Below, piece by piece: positions 1 through 10,738 of a stretch of DNA of 64,000 bases (position 1 is its first letter; the number at the start of each line of letters is the position of its first letter). Both the position numbers and the translations under genes were made by a program. The stretch covers positions 41,824,720 to 41,888,719 of the forward strand of contig CM046000.1 of the NCBI GenBank assembly GCA_025175895.1, given 5' to 3'. Under the pieces are notes generated by a model that saw only the letters and a list, made by a program, of their open reading frames with translations, was not told the origin of the DNA and searched no databases. The DNA comes from Wurfbainia villosa (lineage: Eukaryota > Streptophyta > Magnoliopsida > Zingiberales > Zingiberaceae).

Positions 1-849
1 ATAAGTGTCACATAACATATCATAAACTTAGGGGGAGTATTTGCACATGAAGTTGGGTACTTAGACCCCACCCTAGCCCTAACACCCTAGTTGGCCGAAA
101 CATTAGGGCACAAGAAAATTTATTTTTGTCACATAAAATTTATACATGAAGACATACAACATATCATAATTTCATAAGGAGTGTTTTCATGCAACCCTAG
201 CCCTAAAACCGTATAGGGGCACAAAAATATAATTTTGTCACATAAAATTTATACATGAAGACATACAACATATCATAATTTCATAAGGAGTGTTTTCATG
301 CAACCCAAGCCCTAAAACCCTATTTGGCCGAAACTTGTATGGTATAAAGAATCACATTTCTTTCATATATCATGTCCTACAAGAGCAAATATACTGCAGG
401 TGAGGGAATCTTACCACTTATAATTGGTTACCCCTTAATAAGAGAGACCTTGATTGGAGAGGAGACTAAAAAAATAATCTTGCCCTAGAACCCTTCTTGG
501 TGCTCTTGACCCTTAGATGAAGATTAGCCCCTTAGATGAACCCTTCTCTTTGCATAACTCACTAGGGTGGAACCCTAGTTTGCTTTGGCCGAAACTCAAA
601 GAAGGAACCCTAGGGTTTCGGTGGAAGGAGGAAGAAGGAAGAAGAAGTTGTCAAATGAAACCTTCACTCTTATTTATAAAGGGAGGAAGAGAAGTGTCTC
701 TTCTCTTTTCATGCCTCTTCATTTACCCTCCTCACACATCTAAAATTTCTCCTCTTTCTCCAACAGTAAGCTACTGCTGAGCACTTGGTCATCACATGCA
801 TGGTAAGAGTTAACTCTCACCAAGAGGTTTAAGGTTTTGGGGTGTTACA
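1..849. repeat. Truncated LTR, probably Ty3/gypsy (chromovirus-like)
   Basis: The block ends in GGGGTGTTACA at 839-849, the mirror of the TGTAACACCCC start common in plant Del/Tekay-type gypsy LTRs. A TATA-like stretch (TTTATAAAGGGAGG) lies near 670-682 and suggests plus-strand transcription, but the orientation is uncertain. The other end lies left of the window. No gypsy polyprotein is visible, so the family call rests on the terminus alone. An open frame at 517-780 overlaps the TATA-like site and resembles no known protein. Confidence 0.35.
105..330. repeat. Tandem repeat, period 109 bp, about two copies
   Basis: The stretch beginning CACATAAAATTTATACATG at 130 recurs at 239, and both copies run into GGAGTGTTTTCATGCAACCC. 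A third, weaker partial copy can be traced to the left as far as about position 60. It lies inside the presumed gypsy LTR and is probably a local duplication there. Confidence 0.75.
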
Positions 850-938
850 TGCAATAGCACTAGTTGAGGTGCTTTATCATTCCTTACAAGATGATGCACA
901 TCATCGAGTCTATTTGCACAGATATGAGGAATCCATAT
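850..938. other. Unassigned spacer between two LTRs
   Basis: This 89-bp stretch lies between the gypsy-type LTR end and the start of LTR A. It has a short open plus-strand frame that matches nothing I recognise. It could be residual host DNA or a scrap of an older element. Confidence 0.3.
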
Positions 939-2148
939 TGTTAGGGCAATCTCTTGCCGTAATATGGTTTTGATGGTATGGCAAAGGGTTTAAGTTAGTT
1001 TGATATGTTGATTTGATATGTGCGTTGAAGTCGTGCAGGACTTAGTAATTCGCACATGGAGCCCTGGCGAGTTTCACATCTCATGACTCGTGCCTCGAGT
1101 CGGTGAAGGATAGCTTTGCGGAAGCCGTGCGCTTGGAGCATCCGAGGGACCGCCGGACGAGGAGCTTGGAGTGAAGCCGGAGGAAGTAGACTTCGAGGCA
1201 AGAGACGCAAAGGAGCATTGCAGAGCCGTGCGCCTGATGCTGCCGAGGGACGTGGCCGCGAACGAAGAGAACTTCAAAGGCGAGAGACTCCGAGGAATGA
1301 GAGTGAGCGATTGTAACCCGGGAAGGGTAGCTCTTAGGTGAAACTTGGCCATTTGGCCAAGTGTCGGATGGGTTTTCCCGACACCAGTCGACTGCCATGT
1401 CATGACAGTCCACTGCTCTGAGTCGATGGTTCGATCGACTGGTCTAATGTGGCTGAATCAAGTTGATCAATCGGTAGAGCATGGCGATCGTGATGGACGA
1501 TCGATCCGCAAGGGGCGGCGATCGGTGATGTCACGTGCAGACACGAGAATGGAGTCGACCTCGTTGAGGACTTGGTAGTTGACATCGATCGATCGATGGG
1601 TGCCATCGATCGTGATGCGATATCGTTGGATAGTATCCAAGCGTGAAAAGCGGCAGATTATTGGGCAATGCTCTGATCATCGATCGGTGATGGGTGCCAT
1701 CAGTTGACTGATCCTGTGTCAACGGGAAGAAACCTTCTTCCTCTATAAAAAGGAAGAGGGTAAGGCTTTGGGAGGCTAATGCATATACTCTAACACTCTC
1801 CCAAAGTTCCCTAAAGCTTTCCATCCTCTTACCCAAGCTTATTTTCATTATATTTGTAAGAGGAGTGTTGTTGTAAAGAGGTTACCTCCACCTAGCTTTG
1901 TGCAAAGGAGAGATCTAGTGGATAGATTGCGGAGTGATTCACCGTGGACGAATCGGACCGTGGATTAGCGGCGTAGCCGTGAACCACGTTACATCTCCGT
2001 GTTTGTATTGTCTTTGTTTTATTTCTATTTGCTTGTCTTAGTTTATTGCTTCCGCTTGCGTTTTTAACGCTTTAGAGACGAGCAAATACAAAGATCCAAC
2101 GAACGAGGGCTATTCACCCCCCTCTAGCCGGCCAATCGATTCCCAACA
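939..2148 (+). repeat. 5' LTR of copia element A
   Basis: The LTR starts TGTTAGGGCAATCTCTTGCC and ends CCCAACA, two bases before a tRNA-Met primer-binding site, so it is a 5' LTR. A minus-strand relative lies at 26278-27433 (A2). U3 is rich in GATCGA motifs and holds the palindrome CAGTCGACTG at 1385. The TATA box is at 1744 and the U5 motif CTATTCACCCCCCTCTAG at 2110-2127. The element is truncated after its gag fragment, so no 3' LTR or target-site duplication can be checked. Confidence 0.9.
1741..1752 (+). promoter_or_regulatory. TATA box of LTR A
   Basis: CTCTATAAAAAGG lies about 800 bp into the LTR, upstream of the presumed R region. A2 has the equivalent TATAAAAAG at 26691-26702 on the minus strand. 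Confidence 0.6.
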
Positions 2149-2150
2149 AG

Positions 2151-2163
2151 TGGTATCAGAGCC
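2151..2163 (+). promoter_or_regulatory. Primer-binding site of element A (tRNA-iMet)
   Basis: TGGTATCAGAGCC follows the LTR end after two bases. It is complementary to the 3' end of plant initiator methionine tRNA, the usual copia primer. Confidence 0.92.
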
Positions 2164-2210
2164 AAGGAAAGCTTGTCGAGGACTAACCGCCACAACAAGC
2201 AATTTTCAAA

Positions 2211-2750
2211 ATGGCCGACTCAAACATCCATCCACCGAAGTTCGACGGCGAATTCTCTTGGTGGAAAAAGAGAATGGAGGTATTCTTCGAAACCGACTTT
2301 GAAATCCTTTTAATAATGGAAAACGGTTTGGAGTTGCCTAGGAACGAGGATGGGGAGCCATTGGAGAAATCGAGATGGAGCAAAAGACAAAGAGAGGAGT
2401 ATTTGGCAAATTCAAAGGCCAAGCACCACTTCTACAATGTGCTCCCTCAACAAGAAGTAAATAGAATAGGGGAGTGCTCAAGTGCCAAAGAGATGTGGGA
2501 GAGATTGGTTGAACTTCATGAAGGCACTTCGGAAGCCAAGCTAGCGAGAAGAGATCTCCTCCGCTCCCAACTATCAAATATTAAGCTTGAAATGGGAGAA
2601 AAGGTAACTTCCCTACATTCTAGAATTAAAGAAATATTAATTGGGCTAACGAGTGTAGGTGAGAAGCTATCAAACCGGGATATGGTATTGAAAGCCATAG
2701 ATGCCTTTCCCTGGTCCTCAAAATGGAGCTCCATGGTGGACTCATTTTGA
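2211..2750 (+). pseudogene. Truncated Gag of element A
   Basis: Gag forms the virus-like particle in which the RNA is reverse transcribed. This fragment has 179 residues, begins MADSNIHPPKF, and carries the UBN2-type Gag region (WWKKRMEVFFETDF near the start, an ARRDLLRSQL helix near residue 110). It aligns throughout with the A2 Gag at 25463-26215. The start is the first ATG after the primer-binding site, 48 bases downstream. The match stops at SSMVDSF, where unrelated repeat DNA begins, so the zinc knuckle and all of pol are gone. It is a dead 5' fragment. Confidence 0.85.
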
Positions 2751-2818
2751 GCTATTTTGAATATAAGCTTAGTTGGACTAAATGGAACACTTCATTTCAT
2801 AACACCACTCAATATGAA

Positions 2819-3498
2819 AGCACTAGAGTCAGACCGAGAGCTTATGAACCACTTCGGCTAGGAAAAAGCCTTCCCGCCTCATATTTCTAGGGGAATTATA
2901 CTTCTACAATGCACTCCAGATGGATTGAAAATTTACGAACTAACTTGGCTAAGCAAAGTCCTCTCCACTTCACATGTTCGGGGGAATTATGCATTTGCGA
3001 TCTAGTCCAGTTGGACTGAGGACATGCGAATTGTCTTAGTTGAGCAAAGTCCTTTTCGCTTCACATGTTTAAGGGAATTATGTTTCTGCGATGCACTCCA
3101 GCTGGAACGAGAACTTACAAACTACTTCAACTGGGCAAAGTCCTCCATACTTTACATGTCTAAGGAAATTATTCTTTTGCGACGCACTCCAGCTGAACCA
3201 AGGGCTTATGAACTGCCTGAGCTGGGTAGAGTCCTCCCTGCTTCACATGTCGGGGGAATTATGCTTATGCGATGCACTCCAGCCAAACCAAGAGCTGACA
3301 TACTACCTCGGCTGGCTAGAGTCCTCCCTGCTTCCCATGTATGAGAGAATTATTCTTCTGCGATGCACTCTAACTAGATCGAAGGATTACAAACTACTTC
3401 AGCATAGCAGAGTCCTCCCCGCTTCACATGTCCGAAGGAATTATTCTTCTGCGATGTACTCTAGTCGGGCTGATGACTTATGAACCATTTCGACTGTG
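2819..3498. repeat. Minisatellite, 91-bp unit, about 7.5 copies
   Basis: Units begin at 2819, 2910, 3001, 3092, 3183, 3273, 3364 and 3455, so the period is 91 bp with one of 90. Each unit has a GCACTCCAG start, a central AGAGTCCTCCC, then CTTCACATGT and GGGAATTATTCTTCTGCGA. Copies differ from each other at many sites. Because 91 is not a multiple of three, the overlapping open frames here shift phase between units and do not look like genes. The array begins soon after the truncation of gag A and abuts the LTR start at 3497. Confidence 0.9.
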
Positions 3499-4319
3499 TT
3501 GGTGCAATCAACCTCATATCAAGATTGACCAAGCTCAAGTGACACTCAAGTTGAGTTTCAATGTTTAACAATATGGTAATATGACTATAGAATGGTATGG
3601 GACATTCGAGGTTATATAAAGGAGACGTACAAAGAAGAGTGTTGGTGTAATCATCATTGTGTTAGGATGGCCATGATGGGTGATAGGAAATCAAGTAGGT
3701 CAAGGTTGACCGAATACTTGACGAGTGAGAAATCCAAGTGGGCTATGGAGAACTAGACATTTGTTAATCAAAAGTCCAACAGGAAGTTGACAAGTGAGAA
3801 ATCTAAATAGGTCATAGAGGATCAGACACTTGATGTTAAAAGTCCAATAGGGAGTTGACAAGTTAGAAATCCAAGCTGGTCATGGAGGACCAACCATTTG
3901 GTGATTGAAAGTCCAATAGAGAGTTGGCAAGATGAGAAGACCAAGTGAGTCACGGTTGATCGGACACTTAGCAAGTGAAGGAAAGTCCAAATAGGTCAAG
4001 GATGATCAGATGTTTGTTGCTGTGAAGTCTCGATAGGTCAAGTGACAGGATGCTTAGCAAAGTGAAGTTTCGATATGTCAGGGTGACTGAATGCTTGGCA
4101 AAAAGAGGTTCCGATATATCAAGGGTAACCAAATGCTGAACGAGAAAAGTCTTAGTAGGTTGAGATCAACTGGATACCAGGTGAACCCAGAGTTGGCTTG
4201 AAATAAAATTGACTAATTAAGGTCAGTCGAATGTTGGTCTGGTTCAAACGATTGAGCCGGTGCTTGAGAAGCACTCGAGGCACTAAGGAAGAGACACTCG
4301 GAAAGAAGTGCTCGGGTGA
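3497..4319 (+). repeat. Left half of an old Sirevirus-like LTR with degenerate ~70-bp repeats
   Basis: A TGTTGGTGCAATC start at 3497 resembles the start of LTR G (TGTTGGTGCAATCGG on the minus strand). A second similar start lies at 3642. From about 3700 to 4240 the sequence is a run of diverged units of 68-74 bp marked by AAAGTCCAA (3771, 3839, 3908, 3982). Element B interrupts the LTR at 4320, and it resumes at 21411. The boundaries are tentative. Confidence 0.5.
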
Positions 4320-4324
4320 TTGGG

Positions 4325-6093
4325 TGGTTGAAGCTTCGCTTCTCGCTTTGCATCAGTCACTTGTGCATGGTGATCCAATCATACGTCCCCGGATTAAAAA
4401 AAAATTAATCCGGACAAAAAAGGATTACCCAATCAACCGATCCATCATTGTGCTTCTCGATTTGAGTCGTTGCTTGAACAAACTTGTTGTTCAAGCAACC
4501 TAACTCTTTTCCTCGATTAGCCACACAATAGATGATGTACGGATCACAAATTTTTGTGTGTATCTTCGGGGTCCATGATCATACAATTACAAACAAAATG
4601 CATAGAACAAGAAAGAAACTTAAACAAGAATTATACCTCTTGTTTACCTCTTGATATTCTATCGTATGACCTATCCTCCTCTTTGACGTTGTGTGGGCAA
4701 CGATCCTCCAAGAGTTGAAGTCTCCTAGATCGCATCTTCCCTTCGTTGCTCGCTCTGAACAAGGGAAGATAACCGAGATCTTCTTCTCCTATTTAGTGGC
4801 GACCACCAAGCCACCTAGCATGGTTGTTCCCGCCGACCAAGGAGAGGAAGAGGAAGAAGTGAGCGCCGGCCAAAAGAAGTCTTGTTGCCGCCGACCAAAG
4901 GAGAAGGAAAGAGTTTGCCATCGGCCAAGGAGAGAAGGTGAAGGGATCCGACCAAGTGAAGGGAAGGAAAGGAAAAAACCAAAACACTTGCCCCTTTATG
5001 TTGCCGCTGGCTCTAGGAGAAGAGCCACCAAAACCCTAGCCTCCCACAACTTGCTTGCCGCCCAACCCTTTGTCGCCAACTCCAAAAACCCTAGCTTCCA
5101 AAACTTAAGTTACAACCCAAGCCTTGGAACCTTATTAATAGATTTCACCCAAGCCTCCATTTAATCGTGTCCGTTGGATCTAGGCTTCATGAGAGTTTTA
5201 ATAGGCTATAATAGGGACCATGAGGAGTAGTTGGATCTTGACCACCTAATGGATCCGGCCCACATAAAATCCAATCCATTAATGATAATCCATTCCACTA
5301 GAGAATTATCATTGATCTACCTCACAAACCCCCATAATTAAATATGGGCTCCATATATTAAATGTACAAATGTCTCCCCGTATTTAAGATATCGAATATC
5401 TGTTAATTAATTAATTTACTGATAATTAATTAATTAACATCTAACTCCATGAGTAGTACCACTCAACCTTATCATCATGCTGGATCATGTCCACCTGCAG
5501 GGTTTACATGATAATCCTTATGAGCTCCTCAAGGGGACATCATCATCCTAATATATAGGACATGGTTTCCTCCTATAATCAACGACACACCATGTAAATA
5601 ATATCATTTCCCAACTTACCGGGCCTATCGATTTAACCCATAAATCTCGTCCATTGTTAAATCAAAGAAATAAATATTAAGTACATGTGCCCGTTATTAT
5701 ATCGGGATTAAGAGCATTTACACCATAATATCCGAGGTCCGATTCAAATATATAGTTAGTATAAATTGAATCACCTCTAAGTCGGTCCTGCTGAATACAC
5801 ACAAAGTATACTAGTGTAATTCTATGGTCAAGATAAACCAATACCAAATTACACTACAACCATGGCAATGGTTTGTCCAAAACCATCTTGGTTGTGAGCC
5901 TCTACTTATACACTATAAGGAACTGATAATATGATCTTCTGTGTGATGCCACGCACAATGTTATCTACAATGTAAAGTATTAGACAAGATGCACACATAT
6001 AATAAATATAAAATGCAAATAATGACCATGTGATTCTTATTTCAAAATGAAGATGTCCATACAAATACTAGACTTTCAGTATACATCCCAACA
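4325..6093 (-). repeat. 3' LTR of element B
   Basis: On the minus strand it starts TGTTGGGATGTATACTGAAAG at 6093, directly after a purine tract, and ends in a GCTTCAACCA block at 4325. It aligns along its length with 19669-21405. U3 has a single CTAGATCCAACGG motif (about 5160-5183), which is the tandemly amplified unit in the B2-type LTRs. A TATA-like CTATTAATAAGG lies near 5130-5141. An open frame at 4691-5164 falls across U3 and R and is not taken as a gene. Confidence 0.88.
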
Positions 6094-6106
6094 ATCTCCC
6101 ACTTAT
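6094..6106 (-). promoter_or_regulatory. Polypurine tract of element B
   Basis: The minus strand reads TAAGTGGGAGAT immediately before the LTR start, the usual primer for plus-strand DNA synthesis. Confidence 0.85.
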
Positions 6107-6126
6107 ACTAAAAGATTATGCTGCCA

Positions 6127-6486
6127 TCAAAGTGTCATACATCTGATTCTCATTCCCTCCACATGCCTATCAAAAGCTCTCACTGGAAGGGCCTTAGTGA
6201 AAGAATCTGCCAGGTTATCCTCTGATGAAATCTTGGTGACAATAACTTCTCCTCGCTTTACGATCTCTCGTATCAGGTGGTGCTTGCGCTCTATGTGTTT
6301 ACTTGCCTTATGGGCTCGTGGTTCCTTCGAGTTTGCAATTGCACCACTGTTATCACAATAAATTTTGATAGTTATGGGAAAATTAGGAATCACATCCAAG
6401 TCCATCAAGAAGTTCCTGAGCCATAAAGCTTCTTTCGTTGCCTCAAAGGATGCCACATACTCAACTTCCATGGTGGAGTCTGCCAC
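6127..6486 (-). pseudogene. RNase H of element B
   Basis: This 119-residue C-terminal part of pol removes the RNA strand during reverse transcription. Visible copia RNase H motifs are the EVEYVA glutamate near residue 8, IYCDNSGAI near residue 43, a SKHIERKHHLIRE segment and NLADSFTKAL near the end. It continues the reverse transcriptase fragments to its right after a frame break near 6490, and stops 20 bp before the purine tract. The domain itself is open, but the polyprotein is not. Confidence 0.85.
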
Positions 6487-6507
6487 GCATTTCTGCTTGA
6501 CACTCCT

Positions 6508-7638
6508 CTATACATTGGCTCCACCTCCCAAAGTAAACACAAAACCCATGGTAGACTTACTGTTATCCCTATCTGATTGGAAGTCATAATCTGTGTAACC
6601 CACAGGGAGTAATTGATCTGCCTGGTATACCAGCATATAATCCCTAGTCCTTCTCAAGTACTTCAATATATGCTTTACCACAATCCAATGTCTCTGTCCT
6701 GGATTACTCTGATATCTGCTAACCATGCCCACGACAAAGGTGATATCCGACCTCATACATAACATAGCATACATGAGGCTTCCTATCGCCGAAGCATAAG
6801 GAACCACCTTCATCTCCTCTATCTCCTTTGATGTTCTAGGACACATCTCTTTAGATAAAGGTACTCCATGCCTAAAAGGTAGAAAACCTTTCTTGGAGTT
6901 CTGCATGCTAAAACGAGCCAAAATAGTGTCTACGTATGAAGCTTGAGATAAGCACAACATCCTTTTCTTGCGATCCCTTATAACCTTGATCCCAAGGATG
7001 TGTCCCACTTCTCCCAAGTCCTTCATATCAAACTTTTTGGACAACCATACCCTTACGTCTGACAACACTTTGACATTGTTGCCAATGAGCAAAATGTCAT
7101 CTACTTATAGTACAAGAAATACCACTACGTTTCTGTCACATCTCTTGTATACACATTACTCATCCAGACTTTGAATAAATCCATATGACTGGATTACCTC
7201 ATCAAAGCGGATGTTCCAAGATCTCGAAGCTTGCTTCAATCCATAAATGGATCGATTAAGCTTAAACACAAGATGCTCTTTGCCCTTTGCAATGAATCCC
7301 TCTGGTTGCTCCATATAGATGTCTTCTTCAAGACTTCCATTAAGGAAAGTTGTCTTGACATCCATCTGTCAAACCTCATAATCCATATGAGAAGCAATAG
7401 ATAAGAGAATCCGGATATACTTATGCATGGCTACCGGTGAAAAGGTCTCCTCATAGTCAATGCCCTCTTTCTGAGTATACCCTTTCGCAACAAGCCTTGC
7501 TTTGAAGGTCTCAACCTTCCCGTCTGTCCCTCTCTTTCGTTTGTAGATCCACTTGCATCCAATGATTTTTACACCATTGGGTGGTTCTACTAGCTCCCAG
7601 ACCTGATTTGAATCCATAGATTCTATCTCAGAATTCAT
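6508..7638 (-). pseudogene. Reverse transcriptase of element B, broken
   Basis: Three open stretches (7369-7638, 7156-7365, 6508-7092) make the copia RVT_2 domain. The N-terminal part has GCKWIYKRKRGTDG and the middle MDVKTTFLNGSLEEDIYM and IYGLKQASRSWN. The first break is a TGA in place of the Trp before QMDV. At the catalytic YVDD box (about 7095-7106) the Tyr codon reads TAA, giving stop-VDD. The last part has LGEVGHILGIKV and MRSDITFVVGMVSRYQSNPG. At least two nonsense changes and a frame shift make it inactive. Confidence 0.87.
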
Positions 7639-7689
7639 CGCCCTTTGCCAAGATACTGCATCTTTGTCTTAAATTGCCTCGTCATATGT

Positions 7690-8129
7690 TCAGGGATAAG
7701 ATTCATGTTCGTTAGGGACCAAATCAGAAGATTCTCCCAAGAACATAAATCTCTCAGGTTGTCTAACAACCTTCCCACTACGATGAGGTATCACCTGTGT
7801 ATCCTCTATGACACACGGTGCAGTCACTTGTGGTATGTCCTCTTGTACCGTTGATACTGAAGTAGTGACTTCACCTCTCAACTCCTCCAGAACAACTTGC
7901 TCATGGGCTTATGGTTCATCACATAGTCTTCCTCTAAAAATTGGGCATTCGTGCTTACGATCACCCTCTGATCTCTACGACTATAGAACAAACCATCTTT
8001 CATTCCTCTAGGATAACCTACGAATAAGCACACTTCTGTACGAGATTCTAACTTACCAGAATCTACCTTCAGCACATGTGCTGGACTCCCCCAAATCCGA
8101 ATATGTCTTAGACTAGGCTTTCGCCCAGT
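7690..8129 (-). pseudogene. Integrase C-terminal and linker region of element B
   Basis: Two overlapping open pieces (7878-8075 and 7690-7881) link integrase to reverse transcriptase. The first has CLFVGYPRGMKDGLFYSRRDQRVIVS, the GKGY/FVGYP-like module found after the copia integrase core. The second has VVRQPERFMFLGE, like the R-x-P-ERY motif ahead of many copia reverse transcriptases. They are in different frames, so at least one indel lies near 7880. Confidence 0.75.
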
Positions 8130-8786
8130 CTATAATTCTGTGGGAGTTAAAGGTACTGATTTAGATGGTACCAAGTTCAAAATATACATTGTCGTATCCA
8201 AAGTATAGCCCCATAACGAATCTGGTAACTCAGAATAACTCGTCATTGATCTAACCATCTCCATAAGAGTCCTATTCCTTCGCTCCACCACACCATTCTG
8301 CTGGGGTGTACTAGGTGTAGACAGCTGGGATTGAATCCCAGCCTCTGATAAGTAACTCCTAAACTCTCTTAAGAGGTACTCACCACCACGATCAGATTGT
8401 AGTGTCTTGATACTTTTACCTTGATGTTTCTCCACATCAACCTTGAATTCTTTGAACCTGTCAAAGCATTTAGACTTGTGGTGCATCAAGTAAATGTATT
8501 CATATCTTGAATAATTGTATATAAACAAGACGAAAAATTCAAAACCACCTCTAGCCTGGATAGACATAGGACCACACAAATGAGAATAAACGAATTCTAA
8601 CACATCTTTAGCTCTATACCCCTTGGCCTTAAAAGGCCTCTTGGTCATTTTACCTTCCAAGCAAGATTCACAGGTTGGGAAATCTTCCACCACTAATGCA
8701 CCCAAAGGTCCATCAGCTATCAACCTTTGAATTCTACTTAGGTTAATATGAGCGAACCTTAGATGCCAAAGATACATTTGGTTCAT
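8130..8786 (-). pseudogene. Integrase of element B
   Basis: This 218-residue fragment inserts the cDNA into chromosomes in living elements. It begins with the zinc-binding HHCC part (HLRFAHIN, CESCLEGKM), followed by the catalytic core. The second acidic residue (QSDRGGEYL) and the Glu of TPQQNGVVERRN are present. The first catalytic Asp, normally in an S/T-D-L/V-CGP box, is His here (YSHLCGPM). Its upstream end was cut by the insertion of element C at 8803, and the rest of the protein lies beyond 17364. Confidence 0.87.
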
Positions 8787-8802
8787 TTTTGAAGGTTCTT
8801 TT

Positions 8803-9913
8803 TGTTGGATCGATGTGGTTCTCTAGAGGGGGGGATGAATAGCGATAAAAACTTTTTCGTAATCGTTCGTTAAGGTACAAGTAAAACGCAGCGGAAAGAT
8901 AACAATAAATAAATAAAAACACTAGGGTTTTTACTTGGTTCGTAGCCTACGGCTACTACTCCAAGGCCCTAGTGGTCCTTGACCATGCACGGAGGGCAAA
9001 ATACTAACCAAACTCCTCCTCGTTGGAGATAGGAGTTAAACGAATACAAAACTCGATAAAGACTCAAGGTAGAGGGACACTCCCCCTCTCCTTGATATGA
9101 TTTAAAGCTTTACTAAAAGAGATAAACTGAAATACAATTTAGAACTTTCGTTACCGACGACTTTAAAGGTTGGAGGTTGAAGCTCTAGTCGTCGTCTCGG
9201 CAGCGCTTCGTCGTAGGGATGTTGGAGAGTCGGAGCGTATCGGAAGCACTTGGAAGCTTTTTTAATTGTTGAAAAACCCTAGGTTTGGCCCTCCTTTTAT
9301 AGCCTTTGAGCCCCTCATCGAATGGGTCTTTAGCCAATCACAAATGGGCACAAAACCCCTTGAAAAATGGTGATAACTCTTGACTACTCGAGGCTGATCC
9401 TTTGACGTGATCGTGATGGCCATCACCGATGGCTACTGGCAAAGACATCGAGTCTTCGACCTTCAGCCGATCGGTGATTGACGGCAATGAGTCCTTTGCC
9501 GGCAATGATCGATGCTTGCTGCAAGTCAAGGTTAGCTCAATAAAAACATAATTTCGACGGTCGTCGACCATCCGATCTCGACCTAGACCACCTATGAGAT
9601 GTCTTGGGTCGGATCTATGCTTAAGACTTTCCCCGTAAAGAGGATACGACCTTGCTTACACTCGCACACACGAGCTTACCTTACGTGTTGCTTTTGCTTC
9701 CGGCCTTCCACTCAATTCCTTCGGCTCCCTCCGAAGTCTCTTGAGTGTCGCTCGACCACCGCGGCTTCCTCTGGGTGTCGCTAGCCTTCAGCTCCAGCGT
9801 TAGCAATATTCTGCACACTTGATTCAGCTCGTGAGATAACAAAATGAGCTTAACTTTGTATCGTTTGCTATAATCAAAACTCAGGTTCGACTTAGGTGCC
9901 TACTGCACCAGCA
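8803..9913 (-). repeat. 3' LTR of element C
   Basis: The LTR is 1,111 bp. On the minus strand it starts TGCTGGTGCAGTAGGCACC at 9913 (TGTTGG in the other copy) and ends GATCCAACA at 8803. TATA is at 9293-9302. U3 contains a 125-bp segment (9407-9531) that does not align with the 91-bp segment at the same place in the 5' LTR, although both flanks match closely. The U5 motif is at 8823-8845. Confidence 0.93.
9293..9302 (-). promoter_or_regulatory. TATA box, 3' LTR of element C
   Basis: CTATAAAAGG on the minus strand. The same box stands at 16774-16783 in the 5' LTR, and at 31523-31532 and 37661-37670 in the D LTRs. Confidence 0.65.
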
Positions 9914-10375
9914 ATCTCCCCCTTTTTGATTTATGGCAAACCCACATACAAAGTTAAGAAAATTAAGTGCATTAAGAAAAGATATGCATGAATGAGCAGG
10001 AGTGTTAAAAGCATGAATGAACAGGAGTATAAAAACATGAATGAGCAGGAGTATATAAAAACTCTTTTTCAAGTGCTCCCCCTTGAGGAATCCTCCCCCT
10101 TGACCGAGGGTGAGTACTTGAGAAAGAGTTTTAACTCTCCCCCTTGATGTTTGCTACTAAAAAATAATTAAGTAACCGAAATTACTCAATATTGGCCCTT
10201 ACTTCCCTTTTGTTAAGTTAACGAAAACAAGTTAACTAAATGTGTTTAAGTTAAGAATTCCCTTAACTTGTTTTGTTAACTTAAAGTTTTTGTTAACTTA
10301 AAGTTAAGTTTGGCCTTTTTCAAAAAAATGATCCCTTAACTTTGTCCTTTTTCTCCCCCTTTTGACATATATCGA
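9914..10375 (-). promoter_or_regulatory. Polypurine tract cluster of element C
   Basis: The tract next to the LTR (9914-9928) reads AAAAAGGGGGAGAT on the minus strand. Similar GGGGGAG or GGGGGA runs recur near 10075, 10093, 10138 and 10352. Repeated purine tracts upstream of the 3' LTR are a known mark of Sireviruses. Between the first and second tracts lie about three copies of a CATGAATGAGCAGGAG unit of 24-27 bp (9986-10062). Confidence 0.8.
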
Positions 10376-10738
10376 AAAGAGTGAAAATAAGTTCATCTAT
10401 AAAATGTTCGACTCATATTTGGCTTGATTGATATGAAAGATCAACCATTCCTGGTCAGAGTCGGTTAGTATGTATAATTATACTCCGTGGCTCATAGCGA
10501 TGCACTAGCTCTACATCTTGAACCAGGAGTAAGGTCCTAACATCTCACGCCCATCTATGTGGCTAAGTACACAAACACATTAGTCCTATGTGTTGTGAGA
10601 TGTACTGGCTCCTTAAATCTATAGGTGCATGATATCTAAGGTATGTCCTATGCTAGTTCCATAAAAATAAAATTAAAGAAATAGTAGTAAGAACATATAA
10701 TTTGCATGTACCTATTCTATTACGCACATGCCCAATTT
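10376..10738 (-). other. Conserved 3' non-coding region of element C with hairpin
   Basis: This stretch between the RNase H stop and the purine tracts has no long open frame, yet closely matches D (32640-32960) and, less well, E (57238-57500). Arms CATCTCAC (10541-10548) and GTGAGATG (10595-10602) can pair, with a second inverted pair AACACAT/ATGTGTT inside. A module of similar sequence lies in the intron of C at 13931-13987. No env-like frame is seen here. Confidence 0.7.

Noticed and set aside
517..780. 87-residue open frame near the left edge
   Set aside because: It overlaps a TATA-like site in the presumed gypsy LTR, has low complexity and resembles no family.
3024..3483. Two overlapping frames with LPASHV-type repeats
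   Set aside because: They are produced by the 91-bp array, which shifts frame with each unit.
4320..4324. TTGGG/TTGAG as a certain target-site duplication of B
   Set aside because: It is kept only as probable: one mismatch exists, and the LTR end at 4325 differs from the other copy by a small indel, so the boundary could shift by a few bases.
4691..5164. 157-residue basic open frame
   Set aside because: It spans U3/R/U5 of the B 3' LTR against the element's orientation. The 5' LTR copy (19993-20349) has a different length and differs by indels.
10376..10738. Possible env-like gene after pol, as in some Sireviruses
   Set aside because: No open frame of useful length exists here in C, D or E.
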